This document shows, piece by piece, positions 39,401-51,600 of a stretch of 64,000 bases of DNA; position 1 is the first letter of the stretch; every line of letters begins with the position of its first letter. Location of the stretch: positions 186,001 to 250,000 of the forward strand of contig CAXKVR010000007.1 of assembly GCA_964058845.1 (NCBI GenBank). Direction: 5' to 3'. The notes below the pieces were generated by a model, which saw nothing but the letters and a program-made list of their open reading frames with translations, searched no databases and was not told the origin of the DNA. The DNA comes from Carex sylvatica (lineage: Eukaryota; Streptophyta; Magnoliopsida; Poales; Cyperaceae). The translations under genes and the position numbers were made by a program.

Positions 39401-40610
39401 ATTCAACATCATCATGAAAGACATAATGCATGAAAGATAATTAATTTACCCTACTTAATTAAATTTAATTTTTCAAGTATGAATTTGCGAATCATGCATG
39501 AATTAACAAGTTAGTTTAATTCATCTCTTGATCAAAGCATGCTCGCTCATATTCTCTTGAACAAAGTCAAGCCATAGATATCTGCCATCTACCCCTCTCA
39601 TTTGAAATCCATATCGGATAACATACCGAATTATAAATAAAAGTGGCACGATTTCAGCCGAGCAATTGAAATTTAATATTTATTATAGATATAGGGGCTC
39701 ATTTTGAGATTCATATCAAGTTAAAGAACAGTCTGAATTTAAAAATTCTACCGTCCGGTACTGAACTTGATATGAATTCTCTCATTTATAGGTTATATTT
39801 CAGTGAGAAATAGATCTTTCTCTAAATTATAAATGACAAAATATCTAGTACTAATTTGTGATTTGTTTGAAATTGATTAAAAGAAATTATAATTAGCTCG
39901 TTTGATTTTGAATCGTTATGGTATAAACGAGTTCTGGTTTGTTTCAGTTCAACTCGTTCCTCAGCTCGTTGTAAGAAGAAGATGAAACTTTTTTTTTTTT
40001 TTTTTTACTATCCCATTTTTTGCCTATCATGATGATGGAACTTGTTGCAAGATTTTTTTTTCTCACCTCATAATCTATGCACGACTCATATCAAATCGAC
40101 GAAATCATTAGTTTGTATATGGTTCACAGTACAAACGAGCTGTTAACGAGTTTGTTCGACTCGGTTTGTAATTAACTTTGTTCTATCACGAGCCGCTTTT
40201 AAAGGAACTTTGTCTAGCTTGACTCGACTTTTGTATAAATCTTCAATTTAAACTAATTGATAATATAAAACAAAAATATAATTAAGCTTCAATTTAAATG
40301 AAATCCTTATTTGTTTTGGTTTGTACAATATCTAATTTCCTTAATTTACAATAATCACATCTCTAATTTCCTTAATTTACAATAATCACATCTCTAAATA
40401 CTAATTAATTTTAATTTCTTGCACAATCTCTATTTTGATCAATTTACAATATGTATACCCCTAAATCCTAACTCTATTTTGATCAATTTACTATTATGCG
40501 TGTTCATAAATCATAATTATCTAATTTTTGATCAATTTGATTTGTACATTCCCTAAAATCTAACTCTGACTTATTTTGTACAATCTCTAATTTTCACAGT
40601 TTACAACATA
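36493..40610. other. Long gene-poor stretch with worn repeats
   Basis: Contents seen: an ACTCGGGTGATT-type degenerate repeat (36784-36970); a possible worn MITE beginning TAGGGGTGGCAACGAATCG and ending AGCAGCCCTA (37534-37709), rich in CGAATCGAAT; a 24-bp tandem GAACGATAGGAGATTCCATT (38570-38620); a 59-bp tandem with GCATGCATTTAATATAATTT (38640-38745); a CGAGTT-rich patch (39890-40210); and a 33-bp tandem with CTAATTTCCTTAATTTACAA (40335-40395). No gene is supported. Confidence 0.5.
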
Positions 40611-40618
40611 CACATAAT

Positions 40619-41069
40619 TAGGGGTGTTCAAACAGAACTAAAATAACAAAGTCAAAATTTTCTTCGGTTTTCAAAAATAGAACCGAACCGAACTGAACTG
40701 ATTAAACTTATAAATCGATTAAGAACTGAACCGAACAAATCGATGTAAATTTCGGTCTGTTCAGTTCAAGTCGAAGTAAACTTATTGGTGTCATTATTAA
40801 TGAAATTTACACATATTCATACACAAGTTGTTCAATTACATACAAATATGTAGATGTTCTAAAATATTTAATCTAAAATAAAAAAAAAGAAAGCAATGAT
40901 TGAACCAAACAAAATATAAACCATACTTGAATCAATATAATTCTATAAATCCAGTTTTGAAAAGTCTAAACTGAACGATCCATTAAAATTGAAAAAACCA
41001 AACTATTTAAATCAAAATTTTTTCAATCCGGTTGAAAACCAAACAAATCAAACCGTTTGAACACCCCTA
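40619..41069. mobile_element. hAT-type MITE (451 bp)
   Basis: Ends TAGGGGTGTTCAAAC and GTTTGAACACCCCTA are perfect inverted repeats. CACATAAT stands directly outside both ends (40611-40618 and 41070-41077), a perfect 8-bp target duplication as made by hAT transposases. The inside has AACCGAACCGAACTGAACTG-type low-complexity sequence and no open frame. Confidence 0.9.
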
Positions 41070-41382
41070 CACATAATAATCCCTATTTCTAGCATACAAA
41101 TCAAAATATAAAATTAAAATTTAATATACAATTGGTGCTAGATTAGTTTCAAAACGCTGTCAATGACAACATTTATGCTAGATTTTAAAAAAGTTATAAT
41201 TTAATGTCATAATTTAATTTTTTATTAACATTTGTGCTAGATTTTGAAAACGAGTTATTGGATACATTGGTTTTATTAACTGAGATATGACAATTAATTC
41301 TAAAACTTATCACTAAATTATTATTTTTATTAAATATCACGAGTTATAAAGACTAGATAGCAAATTACAGGTACAGATATTA

Positions 41383-41455
41383 ACAGAGTAGTTTTTCCTT
41401 CACGCAGTACTGTTTTGCCTCTTACTTGCGTTGTATGAAGCAAACATTGGTCTGT
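41383..41455. mobile_element. MITE family F, short copy
   Basis: ACAGAGTAGTTTTTCCTTCA, then CGCAGTACTG on the left; CTTGCGTTGTATGAAGCAAAC and GTCTGT on the right, in the same arrangement as 29710-29802. Confidence 0.6.
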
Positions 41456-41563
41456 CAATATCTTTACCCCAATTAAACCACAGGTACGGTGGTAACCTGC
41501 CTTCAACAGTTCAACTCATAAATTGATTGCTGAGGGGAAGGCAAGCGCGAATTCATATCATCT

Positions 41564-41847
41564 GAAGTAAATCAAATTTTGAGGTTATTACCAGACGTCA
41601 GATCTGTATAACACGAAGTTTAAGAAACCATTCCATCTCTGATTGGACAGTTCAGATCTAACACAAAATTCGAGTTACTTTAGAGGATCTGGAGTACAGG
41701 GGCGATAATACTTTTATGTAAAGTAACTCAAATTTTGAGGTTAAAACTTCAACGTCAGATCCATTTAGCACGAAATTTGAAAGAATCATTTGCATTCCAT
41801 ATGTGATCAGACGGTCTAGATAAAACTCAAAATTTGTGTTACTTTAG
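41564..41847. mobile_element. Two adjacent family H elements upstream of the MOM1-like gene
   Basis: Unit 1 (about 41564-41683) runs from GAAGTAAATCAAATTTTGAG to AAAATTCGAGTTACTTTAGA. Unit 2 (about 41719-41847) runs from AAAGTAACTCAAATTTTGAG to AAAATTTGTGTTACTTTAGA. Both have inverted ends and a CAGATC or CCAGACGTC core. They lie just before the CT-rich leader of the next gene. Confidence 0.6.
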
Positions 41848-41916
41848 ATAATATGAATACGTGCTCCTTTAGTCTGGGAGCGGAAGGAACGAGGGTGAAT
41901 TTGTAAAACTGCCCCT

Positions 41917-41918
<2 letters not shown>

Positions 41919-41948
<30 letters not shown>
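41919..41948. repeat. CT microsatellite in the MOM1-like gene leader
   Basis: About 28 bases of CT repeats in the probable 5' untranslated region or core promoter. Confidence 0.85.
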
Positions 41949-41952
<4 letters not shown>

Positions 41953-42178
41953 TTCTCATTTCCAGCAGCGTCGATCTCTACTCGAGTGTCACCGTTTCGG
42001 ATACGGTGCACATGAGATACGTCGCTCTCTCTTCCTAGGTAGGTATGGTATAGCACCATAGCACCGTAGCTAGGGTTTCCTGATTTTCTTCATCAACTGA
42101 TCGTGATCGTCAGTTTGTGCGGGTCTTGTCCTAAACCCTAACCCTAGGTTTTTCCCTTTTCTTTTTATTTCTTTGATA

Positions 42179-42624
42179 ATGTCGGATGTATTGTTCTTTA
42201 ATCCTATCAAGTGAGTAATATTTTCATAGAAATCATGTAATTTGTCTTCTCCTTTTTTCCCATTTCAATTTAAGGCAGAAATTTGGGTTCAATATACTTT
42301 TCTTAAAATTTGCACTTTGCTAGCTGGTGATTATACTGGTATTAGTACTGGGATAGGGTATTCATAGTATTTGAAGTGGTACTGATAATTTTTTTGGAAG
42401 AGTTTTATACTGGTAATTGTATTGGTAATTGTAATTGCTTTGGTATTAAAGAAAGGTTGCCTACGGGCTTAATGATAAAAAAAAAAAATGAAATGCCACA
42501 TGAGCATTAAAGGAAAGCTTACTGTAAATTACATTGTCACTCTTTATCTCCTTTTATTTTGCAATATATCTTCATATATGAGAGGTATCATCTGATTCTC
42601 TACCATTGTTTGTATAGGAACTAA
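42179..42624 (+). promoter_or_regulatory. Candidate upstream ORF in the MOM1-like leader
   Basis: A leader exon ends at a strong donor (CAA|GTGAGT at 42210/42211) and joins an acceptor at 42617 (TGTATAG|G). In the joined leader an ATG at 42179 opens a 12-codon frame (MSDVLFFNPIKN) that stops at 42624, three bases before the main ATG at 42628. Such a uORF could reduce or tune translation. It depends on the leader splicing as inferred. Confidence 0.4.
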
Positions 42625-42627
42625 ATA

Positions 42628-45600
42628 ATGGTGAAAACTCGATCTAAAGGGAAAAAAGGAGATAAAAAGTCTCACACCGACGCCAATTTAGAGGCAAAGA
42701 AACCAAATTCTAAAGATTCAGAAAGCAACAAGAAATCTTCGGTATCGAGCTCTAATACAGTCACTCCTCCTTTAAGAAGGTCAACACGAGAAACACCAAC
42801 AAAGAAAAAAACCCAATTGAGTGGCACTACCACTGCCCCTAGTCCTTCTACTAAGAAAAAAAACCCGACTTCAAATTCTATGAAGTCAGTTTCGGGTGGG
42901 TCCGGTTCAAGTGTAAAAAGTCCTAAGAAAAAATCAAAGGGAAAAGAGAAGGCACTAGTAGAAGAAGAGAATTCGAAAACGGGCAAGAGGGATTTAAGTT
43001 CGAGTTCACCTTTGAATGAAAATGAAAAGGAAGAGGGGTCATTGGCAAAGAGACGGAGACTTCACATGCATGCAAAACGATACAAAGAACTGTTCATGCC
43101 TCGTTCCAAAATAAACAAACCTTCACCTCCTGGTATCTACCCTTCTTTGTTGCTTCTATTATTTTACTCTTTTTTTTATGGGTCTAAACTCTAAATCAAT
43201 TTGCTTTTTGAAATAAAATGTAGTGGAGAAAGCAGAGGCAGTTGAGGCACCAGTAGACACAGATTTGATTGTAGATGATCCTGTTGAAAAAGCATCCTGC
43301 ATGAGGTGAGAAGTTTAATTTGAACTTGCCTGAGGTGTTTATATTTACTAGTCTATGGATTTTAAGTTCTAATGTGGGGTTTTGGAAGCATTAAAGTTGG
43401 TTTTTTGAATAGTTTCATAACTTGTTTGTATTACCAGTTTATGCAATTTTTGAGTGGCATGTGATGATCTGTTAATGGTTGTTGAATCTGGACCATGATA
43501 TAACTCAAAATGTTTGACGAACGGAAAAAAAAATAATATAATGTTGTATATTTATTTTAAAAAAATTCTGGCAATTGTGAAGATTGTCAAATTAAACTCA
43601 TTTTCTGATGAAAAAGTAGTTAGAGATATTTGTTTCTATAATAGATAGGCTTTGCATTTATTAGATATTTTCAAGAAAAAATATTTTTATTTATTATCAG
43701 GGAGAACTCAAGCGGTTCAAAATCAACCAAGGAAGCCACTCCACATGCTCCTGAGGTTCTTCTATTTTCCTCATTAAATATTTTTTACATGCATGTTGAC
43801 TTGCATGTTATGTTAAAGTTTTCACGTGTTATGATTTAGGCAAACTCATCTATGAAGGTTTCGGAGAATAATGCCGAAGAACATGTTATTTCAGTAAAGG
43901 AAGCTAGAGGGGAGTCTTCTTCAGATGAACTGTATTATTTCCCTTTCTTTGTTCTTTTTAATAAATATTCAATTCAAATAAGTGAAACTGCTCTGTTCTA
44001 ATCAATACTTGCATGCATGCATATAGAAGTGAGTGCGAGATATTATCAGCACCACCATGTAAGGCTGATGATCCTCCTGCTACTGGTTCAACTGCAGAGG
44101 TATTATTTTATTTTTCTTATTTCGAAATTATGAATTTACTCCTCTTAAGTTCATAATATCATATTTACCCTTCTAAATTTCAAAAACTCACAAATTTAGC
44201 CATTTAATTGTCTTTTCTATTAAAACTCATTTTAATTTCATAAAATATCCATTTTACGCTTTATTAAGAAAAGAAAAAAAGATGTAGAATGCTTCAAGAT
44301 AAATGGCAGTCTTCTAATTAGTTGGTTTTCGACGGCATTTAGGTATTATTTTAATTATTTTTTTAATTTAATATGGTTTTTCTCTTCTTGTGTAGAGAAA
44401 GGTGGATTTAGAAGAAGCAGTGATTGCTAAGGATGAGGCCATTGACATATCTGAGCAGCATCAGGCCGGTGAAATAGACTCTGTGCCTAATACTTGTCTT
44501 ACTTGCAAAAAGCCAGGAGTTCTATTGTATGTATTCATCTCTCTCTCTCGTCCATCTCTATCTGGAGTTCTCATTTAATATTTCCTTGCTTGCTGATTTA
44601 ATAGATGATTTATTTATCTACGTATTATGTATATGGTGAATTAAATAAAAACGGGACTTTGCAGGTGCTGTGAAGGGAAAAATTGCAAGAAAACCTACCA
44701 CCTGTCTTGCTTGGACCCACCACTTCAGTCAAATCCACATGGTGCATGGCTATGCGTCACTTGCATCCAGAAAAGAATCCAATTTGGTGTTTATGCAGTT
44801 TGTGGTGGTATTGAAAATATCTGGGATGTTAAAGACGGTAATTGATTTTTTTCTTTTTAATATATCCATTTTTTTAATTTTTTTTGCTTTGTTGTGTAAA
44901 TTGCTGGGTTTGTGTGATGTTTGTAGCAGGGTCTAATAACGGGAAGCTATATCTTGTGAAGTACAAGAATTTGGCGCATGTGCACAACCGGTGGGTCCCG
45001 GAGGCCGAAATTGCTTTTGAGGCCCCAGAACTCTTATTAAAGTTCACCACAAGGATTCATAGGGATAAGAGGGTATTTCATAAAATTCATTGAATTCCAT
45101 CATTTGAAAAATTAAATTATCTGATGGAACACATCTACAATTTTATTTTATTTGCTTAAAATTGAACGTAATTTTATCGAAGAGGGTTCAAATGCCTCAT
45201 GCCTTTCATACCTCATTGTGCCTCACATTCTATATTTCCGTTTTCAAAGTTCAAATTGTCGATCCGAACTGCTAAACATAACCAAATTTTATATTTTTTG
45301 GAATGTTTTTACTATTTTTTAAGATAGGTACAAAATAGTGGTTTCTGGACCATCCAAAAACAGTGACATTGTACCTATCTAAAAAAATAGCAAAAAGATT
45401 CCAAAAAATATAAAATTTGGTCTACTGGCATATTTAAAGATGGATATCATATTGAGCGGTTCGGATCGACATCTTGAACTTTGAAAACGGAGATATATGA
45501 TATGGGGTATGAAAGGCATGATGAGGCATGAAAGGCATGAGGCATTTGAACCCTTCCCTTTTCCAAAACATCAAAGAGATGTATATAAAGGTGGATGCAT

Positions 45601-48600
45601 GCTAGAACTACCTAATACAATATCAGGCCTCCAAAGTTTTTATTTGTGATAAGTTGTCTCTTGGTGACAGAACCTACCAAAGTGGAAGCAGGAGTGGACA
45701 GAGCCACAACGGCTACTAACAAAGCGTCCCCTAATGCCAGAAACAGCAGCAGATGAGTTCTATGATGGGTCCGGAGACAAACTGCCATATTGCAATGCTG
45801 AGTTTCTTGTCAAGTGGCGTGACCTAGGTTATGAGCAAGCCACTTGGGAGCTCGAGACATCCCCTTTTCTATACACTGAAGAAAATGCCTCTCTCATTAA
45901 AGCATTTGAATCTCGCCGGCAACAGGCACGTCTCTCTTCATACCCGCAGCGTATTAACAGAGCACTTGAGGTCAAGCAATCTCCTTTTGAAAGGCTTGAG
46001 AAGTTTCCGGATCTCTTCCCGCCGGGTTTAAACAGTGAAAACAGCGGACACCTTCACTCTGTAAACCAACTACGCCTTTTCTGGCACAAGTCACAGAATG
46101 CGGTTTTCATTGATGAGCAGGAGAGAGTTATAAAGACGATCTTGTTCATTATGTTGGTTATAGAGGATATCTGCCGCCCGATTGTTATAGTTTCAAGTGT
46201 TGGGTCTTTGCCTTTGTGGGAGTCGAAATTTCAGCGTTTGGCGTCAAATATCAATGTTATCAGTTATACAGGTACCAAACCGGTACGGAAACTCATGCGA
46301 GATTTTGAGTTTTATGAGGAGAGTGGTTGTGTCATGTTTCAAGTGTTACTTTCTCATCCCGATGCTATTTTGGAGGTAAGCATCTCTTTACATATGCATG
46401 CATTACCTAAATATTTCATGTTCCTTGTTTATTTTTTCTTACTGTTTTAATCCTCCCCCATCTCTCTTTCTCTTTCGCTCTCTATTTTAATAGGATTTTG
46501 AGATGTTAGACTCTATTGGGTGGGAGACGGTTATTGTAGATGATTGTCAAAACTCGCGCATTTCAAAATATCTCGAGAAATTCAAGAATCTCTCTTGTGA
46601 TTTCAGGCTTCTCCTATTAAGCTCTCCTCTCAGGGTATTTTTAACAACATTTATTTTTACCATATTAATTTCATAAGCAGATTTCCAGTACTTAAATCTG
46701 GTGTACTTTACTGAGATAACTTAACACCTGTGGTCTATTTAATTTGCAAGTTCTATTTATTTTAGTTAGCTTAAGTATTCATAGCCTGTTTGGGTTAGTC
46801 TAAAGTTTCATGTTAATGTATTTGAAACCGGTTTGAGTAGTCTAAGTTTTAACTATAGTCTAACTCAACTGCTTCTAAGTGGTTTTGTTTTCATTATCAC
46901 AATAGACTTGTTAGTGTTATTGTGCTTTAGATGCTGGTGGTTTAGAACTTTTAAATTTTCAATAGAGTGCTTCATTATGTATTCAAATTCAAAATATGCT
47001 TCTGTTATTTTTTATTTTTTATTTCTAAGTTCTCTAAATTTGTTAGAAAATAATGATTTGCATCATTAGTAGAACTATAAATCACTGTAAGAGTTCAATT
47101 ATTGACAGCCTCTACTATTATTTGACAGGACAATTTATCAGAGTACGTGAACATTCTCTCCTATCTGGACCCAAACCATGACATTTCAAATAATTACGTT
47201 AGCAAAAGTGATATGCTGGCTCATTACAAAGAGAAGTTGGGGCATCACCTGGCGTATGAACGAAAAGAAGAAACATCTAAGGTCATGGAGTACTGGGTCC
47301 CGGCACGGTTTTCAAAGGTGCAGCTGGAATTGTACTGTTCAACTCTGCTATCTAATTCTTTCGCGCTTCGTTCTTCTTCTAAGAACGATCAAGTGGGGGC
47401 GCTTCGGGATGTGCTCATCTCACTTCGCAAGGTAAAAATCAACATCTTTGCTATTTTATTAACATAATTCAAATTCAAATCTTAATTGGAGAAGTTGAAG
47501 TTGCTATGCAAGAGTCCTGTGGTTACATCCATAGGAGATTTTTTTTAATAATTATTTTTTTTGTCATAACAACTTTGACATGGGTATTTCCTTTTTGAGG
47601 CAATTTCATGTATACCTCTTAAAAACTTCGAAATTACGTATACCCTTTTTAGTTTCAAACTCAAAAATTTACCCATTTTATTGTTCTTTCTATTAAACTC
47701 ATTTTAAATTCATAAACTACCCATTTTACCCTTTATTCAAAAAACAAAATATATTCAGCATGTTTCAGAAAAATGCCAGTCTTCTAATTGGACGGCTTTC
47801 GAGGGCAAATGGGTAATTTATCTACTTCTGACGCTTACACAAGCATATACTTAGATGTCATTGTGTACTGTTTTCTTTACAGTGTTGCGATCATCCATAC
47901 CTTGTTTATCAAGACTTGCAAGCGGCACTAACAAAGGAGAAACCGTTATCTGAGATATTAAATATTGGGGTCTATGCATCTGGTAAGCTGCTATTGCTAG
48001 ACAAACTGCTGCATGAGATGAAAGAGCAGGGCCTACGGGTGCTTCTTGTGTTTCAGTCAGGCGGTGGTTCTGGTAGAAACCAAATAGGAGACTTCTTAGA
48101 TGATTTTCTGCGGCAGAGATTCGGTGCCGAAGCATATGAACATGTGGAGCGGGGCCTACTGATGTCAAAGAAGCAAATTGCTATGAATAACTTCAATGAC
48201 AAGAGCAAGGGGAGGTTTGTGTTCCTCATCGAGAACCGTGCGTGCCAACCCAGTCTGAAACTGTCAGCTGTAGATGCCGTGCTAATCTTTGACAGTGACT
48301 GGAATCCCATGAATGATACCCGGAATCTACAGAGGATTAACATACAGCCTGAGAGAGTTCCTGTTTTTCGCTTCTACTCTCCATGTGCTGTTGAGGAGAA
48401 GGTGCTTAGCCTTGCCAAACAGGATGTCTTCTTAGACAGCACTTTGCAGGGTGTGGTCCCCACTGTCAGTCATTCCCTGCTCAGCTGGGGTGCTGAGCGC
48501 CTCTTTTCACAATTGCATGAGCTCCATCTTCAGCCTGATGATGCACATGAAAATTACCGTTCTTCCTATGTTTCCCCAGAGGACACGGCCTTTGTGGATG

Positions 48601-51600
48601 CTGTCATGACTGAGATAATGGATAAGGTTTCAGGGAAGAGCAGTGCTGGTGCCTTGTCAGTGGCATCTCTGCTGGTTGAGGCACAGCCGAGTGGTGAATT
48701 CTATTCACACGATTCGGGTCCATTGATAGGTGAGAAGGAGGGGGTTGCTTCATTGCATGGGGACCCACCAGTGTTCTGGTCTGGTCTTTTAGAAAGGAAG
48801 AATCCACAGTGGAGGTTTATACAATCTGATGGCCCTTTACAGAGGAATAGAAGGAAGGTTCGTCCGTTTGATAACTCAGAGAAGCCCCTTGTGGCGGGGC
48901 CTAGTGGAGGAGGTGAGACCGAGGAGTCAAGGAAGAAGAAAAAGAAGAATGGGGTTGATACCAGTATGGCTGGTACGGGTATCGTGTCCCCCCGAGGAAA
49001 GACCGGTACGAATGTCTCTGCTAGGAACCCTCTTGTTGCAGTTTCAACTTGGGATGATTTCTCGGGCATCAGTGCTGGACCCTCTCAACAAGGTTTTTAT
49101 TGTACAACTCTTTTATTGAGCACTTCAAAAATGAATAACTGCATCAAAACCGAAAATAATATAGAACCATAGATGCATCAGTGCTGGACCCTCTCAACAA
49201 GGTTTTTATTGTACAACTCTTTTAATGAGCACTTCAAAAATGAATAACTGCATCAAAACCGAAAAGAATATAGAACCATAGATGCAGTTGTTGCTGGTTA
49301 ATATAGAACCATAGATGCAGAAGGAAAAAGTTTATAATGCAATTAATGGTGTATGATGATTCATTTGCAGAGATATCAAATCAAGTGGGTGCTTTAGCAT
49401 CAGTTGAAGTGGGAGCAAATCTAAGAAGCATGCAAAAGGGCATTCATCTTTTACTTGAACCTCAACTGCTCAACTTGTGTCAATCTGCCGGGCTTCCAGT
49501 ATGCTTTTCAATTATCTTTGTTTTTAGTTGAACTTGTCTTTTTTCAACATTAGTCATCCAAACCCTTAAAACATGATCTCCATATGAAAATGTACTTGGA
49601 CAACAAATTTTACATTTTTTAGAATTTTTTTACTATTTACTAAGATAGAATATCTTTCTGGATGGTACAGAATTTTCAAATAAAGTGGCTTTCTACATAT
49701 CTAAAAGAATAGCCAAAAAAAATTCTAAACAGAATGTAAAATTTTGTCTGCAAGTATATTCTCATATGAAGATCATGTTGAATGGTTCCGATCAACAGTT
49801 TAGATTTAAAAATAGAGATAGGAGTTCATAGCACGGGCCGATGTGTAATATGTATATTACCATAGCCTCACTCTTGTTTTTTTTTCTCCTTTCCTTTCTT
49901 TTCTCATAATCTCAGCAGATATATATTTGTTGTCCGAGTACATTTTCAATGCCTTTGTGCTGAGGATTTTTTTTTTTTTTGCCGAAGTGTGTGCTGAGTT
50001 TGTTGAGTTGTTATGTAGGATTATGTGAAGACAATGGCCAGGATGCTGTTGGAGTACGTTATGAACAATTTTAAGGTTGATAATGGCGGAGATGCAGCGA
50101 TCCTACAAACATTGGTCATTTCATTGGTTAGTTTGAGCCCCGTGGGCCCTCCTCCACAGTTATAAAACAAAGAGAAATGAAGCAAAACATATGCTCTAAT
50201 TTATCATAAATAAAGTAATTCTGTGAGAGGAAAAATAAATGAGTGGATCAAAATTACTCCCACTTGTTGGACTAATGCCACATCTAGTTGAATATTATTC
50301 ACCAAATTACTCCCTTTATAAATAATTTCCTAAATATGGGGGTCAATACAAACTGTTTAGTATATCATGCTTTCTTATCACAAAACCCTGTATTACTATT
50401 ATAGTTGATGTCATGATTTACAAATTTTGGTCATATGTAGTGCTGGAGAGCTGCGTCTCTCTTCAAACATTGGATCGACCCGTTACAGCTGACAGCTCTT
50501 GCATCCGAAAAGTTGAATTACAACTGTAAAGCTGATATTGTCGAATCCGTCTATTGCCGTTTAAAGGCATTGAAAGTGGAGTTTCAAGAGAAAGCAGATG
50601 CCATGCTGGCAGGTCAGATCCCGGCTATCAGATTATACAACAAACTATTCAAGGTACCCAAGCAAGAGGTGATCACCCTTCCAGAGACTCCCTCTTCGGA
50701 TGAAGAAATAATTGAAACCCCTGCTCCAATGCCTGTTCAAAATCAAACCGCAAATGAGACAGAGGTAGAGCAAGAAAATACAAAGGAAAAACTCTTGAAA
50801 GCACAACTGGACCTGATAGAAAAGGTTTCTTCTAGAAGGGTAGAGGCTCTTTTAACTAAGCAGAAAAAGGTGGTTACTGAGATGGAGCAGTTCAAGGAGA
50901 GAGAGGCAACACAGTTGATGAAAGAGCACCGATCTCAGCTCGAGAGATATTCTGGTAGTGGCATGGAGGAGAAGGTTAGAGAGGTGGAAGAGGAGTTTGA
51001 GAGAAAGATGCATGCATTCGAGGCTCATATGGAGACGGAGAGGAAGAGGCTGCAGGAATTACATATGGCTGCAAGGGAACTGGAGAAGAGCATTAAAGAA
51101 GACTGGGTTCAAAACGCAAAATTGGGTAATCTGGCGGATGACTTTGAAAATGTACCCTTATCGGATTGTGGTGAGTTCATTGTGCTGGTGTTTAACTGGT
51201 ATGCTCCTACTCCACCTTTGGTTCAGAAAGATAATTTTTCTGGAAGTGATGGGGATGGGGATGGGGATGGGGACACTGCATCAGGGCCGTCGAATCATAC
51301 TCCTTCACCTCCCCTTGAAGAAACTGGAGTAGTTGCAGGGGAAGTGACACCAGTTGAAGTAGCAGTACAGGGAGTTGCTGCTGCTGAATTGACAGCTCAG
51401 CATAGAGATGTTGAGAATACAATTATGGAACAGGTAATAGTTCAGATTTCGTGTTGAGTTGATCATTGATGTTATTTGCTTCTAACAAGTACAATTTCCT
51501 GTTTATTTTGATTAAAAAGGTGTGCACTGGAGTAGTTGCAGGGGAAGTGACACCAGTAGCAGTAGCAGCACAGGGAGTTGCTGCTGCTGAATTGACAGCT

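Noticed and set aside
42672..42986. Minus-strand 104-codon open frame opposite MOM1-like exon 1
   Set aside because: Antisense of a Lys/Ser-rich coding segment, giving Phe/Leu-rich sequence without domain features.
48701..49069. Minus-strand open frame of 122 codons within the MOM1-like exon 12
   Set aside because: Shadow of a confirmed exon; no family resemblance and no promoter.
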